Shown: piece by piece, positions 38,164-47,260 of the stretch
Numbering within the stretch: position 1 is the first letter of the stretch
Layout of the letters: the number at the start of each line of letters is the position of its first letter
Assembly: GCF_014873945.1 (NCBI RefSeq)
Contig: NZ_JADBEC010000001.1
Location: forward strand, 496,001 to 560,000
Reading direction: 5' to 3'
Origin: Rhizobium viscosum
Lineage (GTDB): Bacteria > Pseudomonadota > Alphaproteobacteria > Rhizobiales > Rhizobiaceae
Length of the DNA: 64,000 nt
Made by a program: the position numbers and the translations under genes
The notes under the pieces: model-generated
What the model saw: the letters and a program-made list of their open reading frames with translations, nothing else
The model's database searches: none
Told to the model about the DNA's origin: nothing

Positions 38164-40368
38164 TTACTTGTTGTTCCGGCCGGCAAGCAGACCGGCGATC
38201 AGCTTCGGCGCACTCGATTTCAGAGCTTCACCGCGGCCCGACAGGCTGGGATTGGTCATGAAATATTGCTGCGCATTGAACGGTTCCTCGCCCTTGCGCA
38301 CTTCCATGCGCCGTGACGTACCGTCGGGCAATATCTCGTAGCTTTGTTGATTGTCAATCACGTTGCCGAGCATAATCTGTGACAAAACCTGCTCGTGGAC
38401 GGTCGGATTTGTCAGGGGAACGAGCGTTTCGACGCGGCGATCGAGGTTTCTCGGCATCATGTCGGCGGAGCCGATATAGACAAGCGCCTTGTCGGACGGC
38501 AGGCCGTAACCATTGCCGAAGCAGAAGATGCGGCTGTGTTCCAGGAAGCGGCCAACGATCGATTTGACACGGATATTGTCGGAAAGGCCCGGGACCTGAG
38601 GACGCAGGCAGCAAATGCCGCGCACGACGAGATCGATCTCGACGCCGGCGCGGCTCGCCGTATAGAGCGCGTCGATGATATCCGGGTCGACCAGCGAATT
38701 CATCTTCATCCAGATCGCTGCCGGGCGGCCGCTGCGAGCGTGCTCGATCTCTTCGTTTATGTGGCGAAGGATGCGAGAGCGGAGCGTGTAAGGCGAAACG
38801 GCGAGCTGCATCCCCTCTTCCGGCTCACCATATCCGGTGATGAAGTTGAAGATGTTCGCCATGTCGTGGGCGATCACAGGGTTGCAGGTGAAGAAGGACA
38901 GATCCGTATAGATCTTCGCGGTGATCGGATGGTAGTTGCCGGTGCCGAGATGGCAGTAGGTGCGCAGCTTGCCTTCCTCACGCCGGACGACGAGCGACAT
39001 CTTGGCATGGGTCTTGAGCTCGATGAAGCCGAAGACGACCTGCACGCCGGCGCGCTCCAGGTCTCGCGCCCAGCGGATATTGGCCTCTTCGTCGAAGCGG
39101 GCCTTGAGTTCGACCAGCGCCGTCACCGATTTGCCGGCTTCGGCGGCGTCGACCAGGGCGCGCACGATCGGGCTGTCGTTGGAGGTGCGGTAGAGCGTCT
39201 GCTTTATCGCCAGAACATCAGGATCGCGCGCAGCCTGGAGAAGGAACTGTACGACCACGTCGAAGGACTCGTAGGGGTGATGAACCACCATGTCCTTTTC
39301 CCTGATGGCGGCAAAGCAATCACCGGCGTGTTCACGGACACGTTCTGGAAATCGCGCATTGTAGGGCGGAAAGCGCAGGTCGTCGCGCGGCGCCTTGGTG
39401 ATCTCGGAGAGCGTGTTGAGCGCCAGCAGGCCGGGCAGAACGGCAACGCGATTATCCGGGATGCTCAACGCCTGAACCACGAACTGGCGCAGCGAGGCCG
39501 GCATTTCGGAATCCGTCTCGATGCGGATGACCTTGCCGCGGCGGCGGCGCTTCAGCGCCGTTTCGAAGAAGCGCACGAGATCCTCGGCCTCTTCCTCGAC
39601 TTCGATATCACTGTCTCTGATGACGCGGAACGTACCCGAGCCCTGCACCTCGTAGCCCGGATAAAGTCGGTGAATGAAGATGTTGGCGACATCTTCCAGC
39701 GTGATGTAGCGGATCGTGTTGCGGTCGTCAGGCAGGCGGATGAAACGGTCGAGTGCCGGCGGCAGCCGCAGCAATGCAGTCATCGGTTCGCGGCCATTGC
39801 GGCTCACGAGCTGCAGGCCGATCGAGAAGCCGAGGTTCGGAATGAACGGGAACGGATGGGCGGGATCGATGGACAGCGGCGTCAGCACCGGGAAGATCGA
39901 CTGCTCGAACTCGTTTGCCAGCCACTGGCGATCGGCATCGCTCAACGCACCTGGGCGTACGATCAGGATGTCTTCCTTGGCGAGGTACTGCTGCAGGACG
40001 GCAAGCGAGGCCTGCTGCTCCATCTGCAGATGATCGATCTCGCTCAGGATCGAATCGAGCTGCTCGGCGGGTGTGCGGCCATCCGGGCTTTTGACCACGA
40101 TGCTCTGGCGCACCTGGCCTTCGAGGCCGGCGACACGTACCATGAAGAATTCGTCGAGGTTGGCGGCCGAGATCGACAGGAAGCGTACGCGTTCCAGCAA
40201 CGGATGCTCGGTGTTCAGCGTCTCCTCGAGGACACGGCGGTTGAACTGCAGCCAGGAGAATTCGCGGTTGATGAAGCGCTCGGGGCTCGACAGCAGCTGC
40301 TCCAGCGGCGGCAGGTCTGCACTGTTGTCCGGGGTGGATTCCTGATGTTCCTGATATGCACTATCCAT
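38164..40368 (-). CDS. ppk: Polyphosphate kinase (RNA-degradosome-independent Ppk1)
   Basis: Ppk (734 aa) reversibly polymerises ATP gamma-phosphate. The autophosphorylated His lies in [11 protein letters not shown], and the second His is in [18 protein letters not shown]. The N-terminal domain begins with [19 protein letters not shown]. The C-terminal phospholipase-D-like domain ends with [16 protein letters not shown]. Length and motifs are normal. The gene precedes ppx directly and follows hdaA by 66 bases on the same strand. Confidence 0.96.
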   Translation of the reverse strand: MDSAYQEHQESTPDNSADLPPLEQLLSSPERFINREFSWLQFNRRVLEETLNTEHPLLERVRFLSISAANLDEFFMVRVAGLEGQVRQSIVVKSPDGRTPAEQLDSILSEIDHLQMEQQASLAVLQQYLAKEDILIVRPGALSDADRQWLANEFEQSIFPVLTPLSIDPAHPFPFIPNLGFSIGLQLVSRNGREPMTALLRLPPALDRFIRLPDDRNTIRYITLEDVANIFIHRLYPGYEVQGSGTFRVIRDSDIEVEEEAEDLVRFFETALKRRRRGKVIRIETDSEMPASLRQFVVQALSIPDNRVAVLPGLLALNTLSEITKAPRDDLRFPPYNARFPERVREHAGDCFAAIREKDMVVHHPYESFDVVVQFLLQAARDPDVLAIKQTLYRTSNDSPIVRALVDAAEAGKSVTALVELKARFDEEANIRWARDLERAGVQVVFGFIELKTHAKMSLVVRREEGKLRTYCHLGTGNYHPITAKIYTDLSFFTCNPVIAHDMANIFNFITGYGEPEEGMQLAVSPYTLRSRILRHINEEIEHARSGRPAAIWMKMNSLVDPDIIDALYTASRAGVEIDLVVRGICCLRPQVPGLSDNIRVKSIVGRFLEHSRIFCFGNGYGLPSDKALVYIGSADMMPRNLDRRVETLVPLTNPTVHEQVLSQIMLGNVIDNQQSYEILPDGTSRRMEVRKGEEPFNAQQYFMTNPSLSGRGEALKSSAPKLIAGLLAGRNNK

Positions 40369-40433
40369 GGTCCACTCACCCTGCTCTTATCCGCTTCGGC
40401 GAATATATCAGTTTCACGACGGAACTGTGACAG

Positions 40434-41147
40434 TCAATCGCCCGAGCCGGAATTGCCCAATTCATTCAATACTTCAGCGGCAAGCGAACGGGTAATGCCT
40501 GTGCCTCTGGAAAGCGCCAGCCGGTCGAGCCTTTCGACAATCGTCTGGGCCGCGTTGAGCGATCGCTCCATGCGATTGACGATATAAAGGACGAGTTTGT
40601 CATCTATATAAAGCTGCCGGTCGGCAAAGAGCTTGACGATGACTTGCGACAGCAGTTCCTCGTCGGGTTCGCCGATCTCCACGACCGTCGCGGCCTTCAG
40701 GCGGGAACGCAGATCAGGCAGCGTGACCGGCCAGGACATGGGCCAGAGGCGGCTGGTCATTAGCAGGCTGGTGCCGTTTTCCCGCACGCTGTTGATGACA
40801 TGGAAGAGCGAGGCGTCATCGAAGCCTGTCCGGTCAACGTCCTCGAACAACACGGGGCCGTTGGCGGCCACAACCGCTGCATCGGAACCGGCCACGGGAT
40901 GAATGATTTCCGCCCCGCTCAGTTCCTTCCAGATGCCGGCGAGATGCGATTTTCCGGAGCCGACGGGACCGGCAAGGATGACGACCGGCGATGGCCAGTT
41001 CGGCCAGGCATCGACAATCGAAACGGCAGCGGCCAGCCGCTCCGAGACCAGGAGGTCATCGCGCCCGGTCGCGGCGTCATGCGAAAAGGCCAGGGGAAGC
41101 TGTTCTCCGGCCTTACGCTTCGGATCAGCGTTCTTTACGTCATTCAT
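40434..41147 (-). CDS. hdaA: DnaA-related regulatory protein HdaA
   Basis: The 237-aa protein is a truncated AAA+ DnaA homologue without the domain IV DNA-binding helix-turn-helix. It has Walker A GPVGSGKSHLAGIW and Walker B VLFEDVDR, and the box VII region SLLMTSRLWPMSW. With the beta clamp, HdaA promotes hydrolysis of DnaA-ATP and limits re-initiation in alphaproteobacteria. ATG 41147 overlaps the stop of the AI-2E-type permease gene by eight bases, suggesting coupling. Confidence 0.92.
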   Translation of the reverse strand: MNDVKNADPKRKAGEQLPLAFSHDAATGRDDLLVSERLAAAVSIVDAWPNWPSPVVILAGPVGSGKSHLAGIWKELSGAEIIHPVAGSDAAVVAANGPVLFEDVDRTGFDDASLFHVINSVRENGTSLLMTSRLWPMSWPVTLPDLRSRLKAATVVEIGEPDEELLSQVIVKLFADRQLYIDDKLVLYIVNRMERSLNAAQTIVERLDRLALSRGTGITRSLAAEVLNELGNSGSGD

Positions 41148-42264
41148 CGGAAACAGATTTCGTCTTACTGGCCCGGCCGCCCGGCGACCCGCCATAGTAG
41201 AGATCGCTTTGAAGGTAGCGCGAAAGCGCAAAGCGGACAAGGACGCCGACGGCGGCGGCAGCCGGCACTGCGACCAGCAGGCCGACGAAACCGAAGAGTG
41301 CGCCGAAGGCAAAGAGCGCAAACATCAGCCAGACGGGGTGCAGGCCGACACTGGAGCCGACGAGCTTCGGCTGCAGGATATTGCCCTCCAGGAACTGGCC
41401 GGAGAAGAAGACCGCCAGAACGGCGATAATCCAGATATAATCCGGCCAGAACTGGACGATCGCCACGCCAATGGCAAGGACGAGGCCGACCAGCGAGCCG
41501 ACATAGGGAATGAAGCTGATCATGCCGGCGAAAAGCCCGATGAGCAGGCCGAAGTTCAGCCCGACGATCGAGAGCCCCAGGGCGTAATAGATGCCGAGGA
41601 TGAGGCAGAGCGAACCCTGCCCGCGGATGAAGCCGGCAATCGCCTGATCCACTTCCCTGGCGATCTGGCGCACGTCGCTCACGTAGTCGCGCGGCACCCA
41701 CTGGTCGACCTTGGCGACCATGCGATCCCAATCGAGCAGGATGTAGAAGGCGACGACCGGGGTGACGACGAGCAGCGAGATGACATCGACGATCGCCTTG
41801 CCGGAATTCCAGATCTGCGAAAAGAGGCCCGTCAGGAAGCCCATGCCTTCCGACAGGATCCCGGAGAAATTATCCTTGATGGTCCCCAGCTGGCTTCTGA
41901 TCCAGCCGGGCAGCATGGAATCCTGGTAGTTGGCGATGAACTGCTGCAGCTGGCTGATATAGCCCGGCACGCGCTGGGCAAAATCGTTGAACTGGTTGAT
42001 GAGAACGGGGATCAGGATCACCAGCGCCAGCGCGAAGACGATGACGAAGGCCACCAGGATGACGATGGTCGCCATCAAGCGATTCAAGCCCAGTCGCTCC
42101 AGTCTGTCGGCCACCGGATCGAGGAAATAGGCGATCGACATGCCGGCAATGAAGGGCAGCAGGATCGAGCTGAAAATATAGAGGAAGGCGATAAAAATGA
42201 GCAGAACCGCCACCCAGAAGATGATCTGGCGCTTCAATATCGTTCCGCTGACCTGTTGTGGCAT
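41140..42264 (-). CDS. AI-2E-type (PerM/TerC-like) membrane permease
   Basis: The 374-aa protein has about eight transmembrane segments and the AI-2E family features: LPFIAGMSIAYFLDPVADRLERLG at the N-terminus and FGLLIGLFAGMISFIPYVGS in the second half. The family includes TqsA and Na+/H+ antiporters; the substrate here is unknown. ATG 42264 is the start consistent with the family. It stands upstream of hdaA, as in many rhizobial genomes, and diverges from purM. Confidence 0.87.
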   Translation of the reverse strand: MPQQVSGTILKRQIIFWVAVLLIFIAFLYIFSSILLPFIAGMSIAYFLDPVADRLERLGLNRLMATIVILVAFVIVFALALVILIPVLINQFNDFAQRVPGYISQLQQFIANYQDSMLPGWIRSQLGTIKDNFSGILSEGMGFLTGLFSQIWNSGKAIVDVISLLVVTPVVAFYILLDWDRMVAKVDQWVPRDYVSDVRQIAREVDQAIAGFIRGQGSLCLILGIYYALGLSIVGLNFGLLIGLFAGMISFIPYVGSLVGLVLAIGVAIVQFWPDYIWIIAVLAVFFSGQFLEGNILQPKLVGSSVGLHPVWLMFALFAFGALFGFVGLLVAVPAAAAVGVLVRFALSRYLQSDLYYGGSPGGRASKTKSVSDE

Positions 42265-42508
42265 CGCTTCCCCGCTGATCGCTCGCCCTGCCCTTGCCGC
42301 TTTAGAACGACCGTGGCCGCTTAAGCACATAGGATGGAGGCGCAAAGATGGTCAACCCTGTTGCACCAAATCCGGAAAGCGCACAGGGATTAGCTGGAAA
42401 ATGGGGGCTTTTCCCTTGCAACGCTTGCATAAAGCGCACTCTCATGCAATTGCGACCGGCATGTGACGCGGTCCATTGTCCGCAGCTTTAAATCCTCCGG
42501 AGATCAGC

Positions 42509-43582
42509 ATGAGCCAGTCTGGAAAAAACGGCCTGACCTATAGCGATGCAGGCGTCGACATCGATGCCGGAAACCTGATGGTGGAGAAGATCAAGCCGGC
42601 CGTGCGCTCCACGCGCCGTCCGGGCGCAGATGGCGAGATCGGCGGCTTCGGCGGTCTCTTCGACCTGAAGGCCGCAGGTTTCACCGATCCGGTACTCGTT
42701 GCCGCCAATGACGGCGTCGGCACCAAACTGAAGATCGCGATCGACGCGGACTATCACGAGACCGTCGGCATCGATCTCGTCGCCATGTGCGTCAACGACC
42801 TCGTCGTGCAGGGCGCGGAGCCGCTCTTCTTCCTCGATTATTTCGCCACCGGCAAGCTCGACCCGGATCAGGGTGCAGCGATCGTCGGCGGTATCGCTGC
42901 CGGCTGCCGCGATGCGGGCTGCGCGCTGATCGGTGGTGAGACGGCCGAAATGCCGGGCATGTATTCCTCGGGCGATTATGATCTCGCCGGTTTTGCTGTT
43001 GGCGCCGCCGAGCGCGGCAAACTGCTGCCGTCGGGCGACATTGCCGAAGGCGACGTCATTCTCGGCCTCTCCTCCTCAGGCGTTCACTCCAACGGCTTCT
43101 CGCTGGTGCGTAAGATCGTTTCGCTTTCCGGCCTCGGCTGGGATGCGCCGGCACCCTTTGCCGAAGGCAAGAAGCTCGGCGAAGCGTTGCTGACACCGAC
43201 GCGTATCTACGTGAAGCCACTCCTGAAGGCGATCCGCGAGACAGGCGCGCTGAAGGCGCTTGCCCATATCACAGGCGGTGGTTTCCCTGAAAATATTCCG
43301 CGTGTTCTGCCGAAGCACCTCGCCGCCGAGATCGATCTCGTGGCCGTCAAGGTGCCGCCGGTCTTCTCTTGGCTTGCCAAGACTGGCGGCGTCGAGGCCA
43401 AGGAAATGCTGCGTACCTTCAACTGCGGCATCGGCATGATCGTCGTCGTCGCTGAAGAGAATGTAGCCGCCGTCTCCAAGGTGCTTGAAGCTGAAGGCGA
43501 GAACGTCGTCATACTCGGCCGCATGGTCGCCCGCGCCGAAGGCGAAGCCGGCACGATCTACAAGGGCACGCTCGCTCTATGA
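42509..43582 (+). CDS. purM: Phosphoribosylformylglycinamidine cyclo-ligase
   Basis: PurM makes aminoimidazole ribotide in purine synthesis. The 357-aa protein begins [19 protein letters not shown] and has [35 protein letters not shown], here cited in pieces, and [11 protein letters not shown], all of the PurM/AIRS family. A CTCCGGAG ribosome site precedes ATG 42509. purN follows with a four-base overlap, a standard purMN operon. Confidence 0.96.
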   Translation: MSQSGKNGLTYSDAGVDIDAGNLMVEKIKPAVRSTRRPGADGEIGGFGGLFDLKAAGFTDPVLVAANDGVGTKLKIAIDADYHETVGIDLVAMCVNDLVVQGAEPLFFLDYFATGKLDPDQGAAIVGGIAAGCRDAGCALIGGETAEMPGMYSSGDYDLAGFAVGAAERGKLLPSGDIAEGDVILGLSSSGVHSNGFSLVRKIVSLSGLGWDAPAPFAEGKKLGEALLTPTRIYVKPLLKAIRETGALKALAHITGGGFPENIPRVLPKHLAAEIDLVAVKVPPVFSWLAKTGGVEAKEMLRTFNCGIGMIVVVAEENVAAVSKVLEAEGENVVILGRMVARAEGEAGTIYKGTLAL

Positions 43583-44244
43583 GTTCGGCGCGTAAACGCA
43601 CGGTCGTCTTCATTTCCGGCGGCGGCTCCAACATGATGGCGCTGGTGCAAGCGGCGAAATCGGCCGATTACCCGGCCGAGATCGTCGGCGTGATCTCCGA
43701 CAAGGCGGATGCCGGCGGGCTTGCCAAGGCGGCGGCAGAGGGCATTGCGACCTTCGCGTTCGTGCGCAAGGATTATGCGAGCAAAGACGAGCACGAAGCG
43801 GCGATCCTCGCCGCTCTCGATGAGCTTGCGCCCGATATCATCTGCCTTGCCGGCTATATGCGGCTGCTTTCGAGCGCCTTCATCCAGCGCCACGAAGGCC
43901 GTATCATCAATATCCACCCCTCCCTGCTGCCACTCTTTCCTGGGCTGCACACGCATCAGCGTGCGATTGACGCAGGTATGCGGATTGCCGGCTGCACGGT
44001 GCATTTCGTCACCGAAGGCATGGATGAAGGCCCGGCCATTGGTCAGGCCGCCGTGCCGGTACTGGCGGGCGATACGGCGGAGTCGCTGGCGGGACGCGTG
44101 CTGACCATCGAACACCAGCTTTACCCGCAGGCTCTCCGTCTCTTTGCGGAGGGCAAGGTGAAAATGGAAGGCGGGAAAGCGGTTGGGGCGACAGCTTCCG
44201 CCACCGCCCCGAAATCCCAGCTTATTTCGTTGATCGGCGACTGA
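43579..44244 (+). CDS. purN: Phosphoribosylglycinamide formyltransferase
   Basis: PurN transfers formyl from 10-formyl-THF onto glycinamide ribotide. The 221-aa protein has the catalytic Asn-His in [21 protein letters not shown] and Asp in [11 protein letters not shown]; the phosphate loop is [11 protein letters not shown]. It overlaps purM by four bases (ATGA), so it is translated by coupling. Length is slightly above the E. coli form because of an Ala/Ser/Thr-rich C-terminus. Confidence 0.96.
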   Translation: MSSARKRTVVFISGGGSNMMALVQAAKSADYPAEIVGVISDKADAGGLAKAAAEGIATFAFVRKDYASKDEHEAAILAALDELAPDIICLAGYMRLLSSAFIQRHEGRIINIHPSLLPLFPGLHTHQRAIDAGMRIAGCTVHFVTEGMDEGPAIGQAAVPVLAGDTAESLAGRVLTIEHQLYPQALRLFAEGKVKMEGGKAVGATASATAPKSQLISLIGD

Positions 44245-44300
44245 AGCAATTCCAGCAAAAGTGCTCAACGGTTTTCCGTCCGCAATTGCGTGAAAACACG
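44245..44300. repeat. Short rhizobial interspersed repeat, copy 2
   Basis: A stretch agcaattccagcaaaagtgc followed by tcaacggttttccgtccgca and attgcgtgaaaac, directly after purN, resembles a short repeat common between rhizobial genes. Its reverse complement shares 17 of 24 central bases with the stretch at 33872-33930. Assignment is by memory of the motif, not by search. Confidence 0.5.
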
Positions 44301-44644
44301 TAGCCAGGGCAGTTCCGTCGCTCGGAGAGAACGGAGGTGCTCTGCCTTCAGGCCGCAAGGGCCTTAAGCGAGTATGGCGCGGATGCGATGCACATCGCTC
44401 GGTTCGACCACGAACCATATCGGCGTGCTGGCCGATGGCAATCTCACCGCCATCCATCAAACCGGCAGAACGGCGGCATTCGACGTGGCCATCGCCACGG
44501 CAGCGGAAAGACGCTCCCCACCATTTCCGACAGTCTGACCGTTCTCAATCCGCACAGAACCTTCGCTCACCTGCCTCGCCGACAGAATCATGGTCACCGA
44601 TCCGGCCCCAGTATTTGCATCGGAGTCGGGGGCCGGCCATCTCA
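44301..44644. other. Gene-less stretch between purN and PadR gene
   Basis: About 340 bases with only short frames on both strands. A minus-strand frame at 44457-44645 (62 codons) and its plus-strand counterpart look protein-like in parts but have no ribosome site and are interrupted, so this may be the decayed remnant of a small gene. No RNA gene or terminator was recognised. Confidence 0.35.
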
Positions 44645-44681
44645 TTGACTAGTCATAATCTTACTAGTAGTATTATGACCA
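44645..44681 (+). promoter_or_regulatory. Promoter and palindromic operator of PadR gene, probably leaderless
   Basis: TTGACT (44645-44650) and TAGTAT (44668-44673) are separated by 17 bases, an ideal -35/-10 pair, which predicts transcription from about 44680. The ATG at 44681 would then be at the very 5' end of the mRNA, and no ribosome site is present. A 24-base near-palindrome, CATAAT ... ACTAGT ... ATTATG (44654-44677), covers the spacer and -10 box. ACTAGT occurs twice, 15 bases apart. This is a natural site for PadR self-repression. The elements are seen; the regulation is inferred. Confidence 0.6.
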
Positions 44682-45301
44682 TGACATTGATCAAACGCTC
44701 TCCCATCGCCCTCGCCATCCTCGCAATGCTCATGGAAGAGCCGCTGCATCCTTACCGAATGCAGCAGCTCATCAAGGAGCGCGGCAAGGACGAGGTGATC
44801 AATGTCACGCAGAGGGCGAGCCTTTATCAGACGATCCAGCGGCTTGAACGCGAGGCTTTGATCACCCCACGAAAAACAATCCGGGATGACAAGCGTCCCG
44901 AGCGGACTGTGTACGAGATAACCGAGAAAGGCCGTAGCGTCGCGCTGGACTGGATGCGGGCGATATTGTCGACCCCAACGCGGGAATATCCGGAATTCCC
45001 CGCAGCCATATCATTTCTTCCGCTGCTTTCACCCGATGATGTGGCGAGCCATCTCGAGCTCAGAGCAAAAGCCATGGAGGCGGAGCTTTGCCGGATCGAC
45101 GAAGCTCTGCACGAAGCGCAGGCTGTTCCAAGGCTCTTCCTGCTTGAGATGGAATATCTCCGAGCGCTTCACGCAACCGAATTGTCCTGGGTCAACAGCG
45201 TTGTCGCGGATCTGCGCGCCCAGCGCATCACCTGGACGGAAGAGTGGCTGAGGCAGATCGCCGCGAAATTCACCATCGACCCTAAACTCGACCAGGATTA
45301 A
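44681..45301 (+). CDS. PadR-family transcriptional regulator
   Basis: The 206-aa protein has the PadR winged helix: ALAILAMLMEEPLHPYRMQQLI and SLYQTIQRLEREALI, then the wing KRPERTVYEITEKG. A long C-terminal helical domain for dimerisation (ELRAKAMEAELCRIDEAL) follows. Starts at 44675 or 44681 are both possible. It is five bases upstream of an FAD monooxygenase gene, so it likely controls that gene and itself, responding to a small aromatic or antibiotic-like ligand. Confidence 0.88.
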   Translation: MTLIKRSPIALAILAMLMEEPLHPYRMQQLIKERGKDEVINVTQRASLYQTIQRLEREALITPRKTIRDDKRPERTVYEITEKGRSVALDWMRAILSTPTREYPEFPAAISFLPLLSPDDVASHLELRAKAMEAELCRIDEALHEAQAVPRLFLLEMEYLRALHATELSWVNSVVADLRAQRITWTEEWLRQIAAKFTIDPKLDQD

Positions 45302-45305
45302 TCCC

Positions 45306-46604
45306 ATGAAGGTTTTGATTATCGGCGCCGGGACTGGCGGTCTGGCACTCGCTCATCTTCTTAAAGGGGCCGGCATCAGCGTTGCGGTCTATGAGCGCGA
45401 CCGCGCGCCGAACGCCGACACCGGCGGGTATCGCGTCGGCATCAGCCCGGCTGGAAGCCGCGCGCTGAAAGCCTGTGTTCCCGGCGAACTCTACGACCTC
45501 TATGTCGCGACCTGTGCCAGGTCGCCGCGCTATTTCAACATGCTTACCGAACAGTTCGGCGAAGTGCTGAGCTTCGATATTGCTGACGCAAGCCCGAACG
45601 CTCTCGATGGTGAACGGAACGTCATTCGAAAGACGCTGAGGCGGGTTCTGCTCAGGGGACTTGAAGCAGAGGTATTCTTCGGGAAGACGTTTCAAGCCTA
45701 CACAAATAATGCCGACGGATCGATTACCGCTCGTTTTCAGGATGGAAGCCTCGCGACAGGTGATGTCCTTGTGGGGGCGGACGGCACAAGTTCGACTTTG
45801 CGCAAGCAACGTCTGCCGGAAGCGCACCTCGAAGACACGGGGATCGTCTCGCTCGGGGGTAAGATTCCGATGACGGCGGAAACGAAGGCTCTGCTGTCGG
45901 ACAAAATGTTCAAGGGCATGTCACTGATTATGGCGCCGATGGGCTTTGGCGCCATCATTCACTCGCTCGAGTTCGCCGACAGCAGAAACGACCCTGATTT
46001 TTCTGCCCGTTGGCCGGATTTCGTCGAAGCGCTCGACGAGGATAGTATCGGCTGGGGCTTATGGGGCGCTCGGCAGAACTTCCCGCAGGATCCGGCCGGC
46101 CTGAGTGGCGAACAATTGCGAGAGCTTGGCTTGGAGATCGCTCGGGACTGGCATCCGCACCTGCAAGCGATCATCCGGATGACGGAACCCACGACGATCC
46201 ATGATGTCAAGATGAGGACCTCGGTACCGCTGACGCCTTGGACGAGTTCGAATGTCACTCTGCTCGGCGACGCCGTCCACACGATGACACCGGGACGAGG
46301 CGCAGGCGCCAATACGGCGCTTCGCGATGCCGCTCTGCTCGGACGCATGTTGGTCGAAGCGAACCAGGGCCGAAAGCCCCTCCTCGAAGCCATACAAGCC
46401 TACGAAATCGAGATGCTTCGCTACAGTAAAGAAGCAGTCCAGGAATCGAGAAAGCAGATGGATGCTGGCGATCTGGCCCATCGGCCGATTGTCGGCAGGT
46501 TTCAGCTCGGTCTCACGCGCGGCGTCATGCGCACCATCAACGCAATACCTGCACTCAAGCGGCGCGCCTTTCGGCAGATGATGCGCGTTCGCGGGGAAAA
46601 TTGA
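45306..46604 (+). CDS. FAD-dependent monooxygenase
   Basis: The 432-aa group A flavoprotein hydroxylase has three FAD motifs: GAGTGGLALAHLL at the N-terminus, the DG motif VLVGADGTSSTLRKQ and the GD motif VTLLGDAVHTMTPGRGAG. Related enzymes hydroxylate aromatic acids, or inactivate tetracycline or rifampicin. No substrate-specific feature is visible. It is cotranscribed with the PadR gene just upstream, an arrangement typical of an inducible detoxification or catabolic enzyme. Confidence 0.9.
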   Translation: MKVLIIGAGTGGLALAHLLKGAGISVAVYERDRAPNADTGGYRVGISPAGSRALKACVPGELYDLYVATCARSPRYFNMLTEQFGEVLSFDIADASPNALDGERNVIRKTLRRVLLRGLEAEVFFGKTFQAYTNNADGSITARFQDGSLATGDVLVGADGTSSTLRKQRLPEAHLEDTGIVSLGGKIPMTAETKALLSDKMFKGMSLIMAPMGFGAIIHSLEFADSRNDPDFSARWPDFVEALDEDSIGWGLWGARQNFPQDPAGLSGEQLRELGLEIARDWHPHLQAIIRMTEPTTIHDVKMRTSVPLTPWTSSNVTLLGDAVHTMTPGRGAGANTALRDAALLGRMLVEANQGRKPLLEAIQAYEIEMLRYSKEAVQESRKQMDAGDLAHRPIVGRFQLGLTRGVMRTINAIPALKRRAFRQMMRVRGEN

Positions 46605-46669
46605 GATCGCCGCGGGATGTCGACCCCGCAAGCGGCAACTTGAGGGATCGAACGTCAACCGCCTTACCG

Positions 46670-47260
46670 CTATCGAAGTTTGCCCTTGTTCAACAAGGCC
46701 CATTGAAGCAGCGTGATCGTCTTGAGATCGATGATCTCTCCGTTTTCCACCATTGCGAGGGCTTGCTGCAATGACACTTCCAGCACCTCGATATCCTCGT
46801 GCTCTTCCTCAAGGCCGCCGCCGTCGGAGGTGCGATCGGCTGTATCGATCGTCGCCGCGAAGAAATGCACGACTTCGGTAATGGAGCCCGGAGCCGGATA
46901 AGACTTGAAAAGGAAGCTGACGTCGCGGACGGTATAGCCGGTCTCTTCCATCGCCTCGCGGCGGATTGCGACCTCGGGCTCATCACCGTCGAGCAGGCCG
47001 GCCGGGACTTCGATCATCCAGGCGGGGTCGCCGTTTACATATGCCGGCAGGCGGAACTGCTTCACCAGCACGACCACATCGCGCCGGGGATCGTAAAGCA
47101 GAATGCAGGCGGCGGGCGTGCGGTGATAGACCTCGCGCGGCAGGCGATGGGTCACGCCATTCCGATCGGTATAATCGATCCGGTAACCGGTCAGCTCCGT
47201 CCAGCCGTCGGACAGGATTTCCTTGCCGACGATTTCTACTTTCGCTTTCGATTGCGTCAT
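46670..47260 (-). CDS. Nudix hydrolase (ADP-ribose/sugar-nucleotide type)
   Basis: The 196-aa protein has a Nudix box, AGLLDGDEPEVAIRREAMEETGY, here quoted in two parts: GLLDGDEPEV and AIRREAMEETGY. The REAMEETG core with metal-binding glutamates is intact; the first part is one residue shorter than the usual consensus. The wider pattern (YRIDYTDRNG, ACILLYDPRRDVVVLVKQFR) fits the NudF/GDP-mannose pyrophosphatase branch. It overlaps the molybdopterin oxidoreductase stop by four bases (ATGA), so it is translated by coupling. Confidence 0.9.
   Translation of the reverse strand: MTQSKAKVEIVGKEILSDGWTELTGYRIDYTDRNGVTHRLPREVYHRTPAACILLYDPRRDVVVLVKQFRLPAYVNGDPAWMIEVPAGLLDGDEPEVAIRREAMEETGYTVRDVSFLFKSYPAPGSITEVVHFFAATIDTADRTSDGGGLEEEHEDIEVLEVSLQQALAMVENGEIIDLKTITLLQWALLNKGKLR

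Noticed and set aside
44457..44645. A possible 62-aa protein on the minus strand between purN and the PadR gene
   Set aside because: No ribosome site, no recognisable family and the neighbouring frames also look protein-like, so it is at most a decayed remnant.
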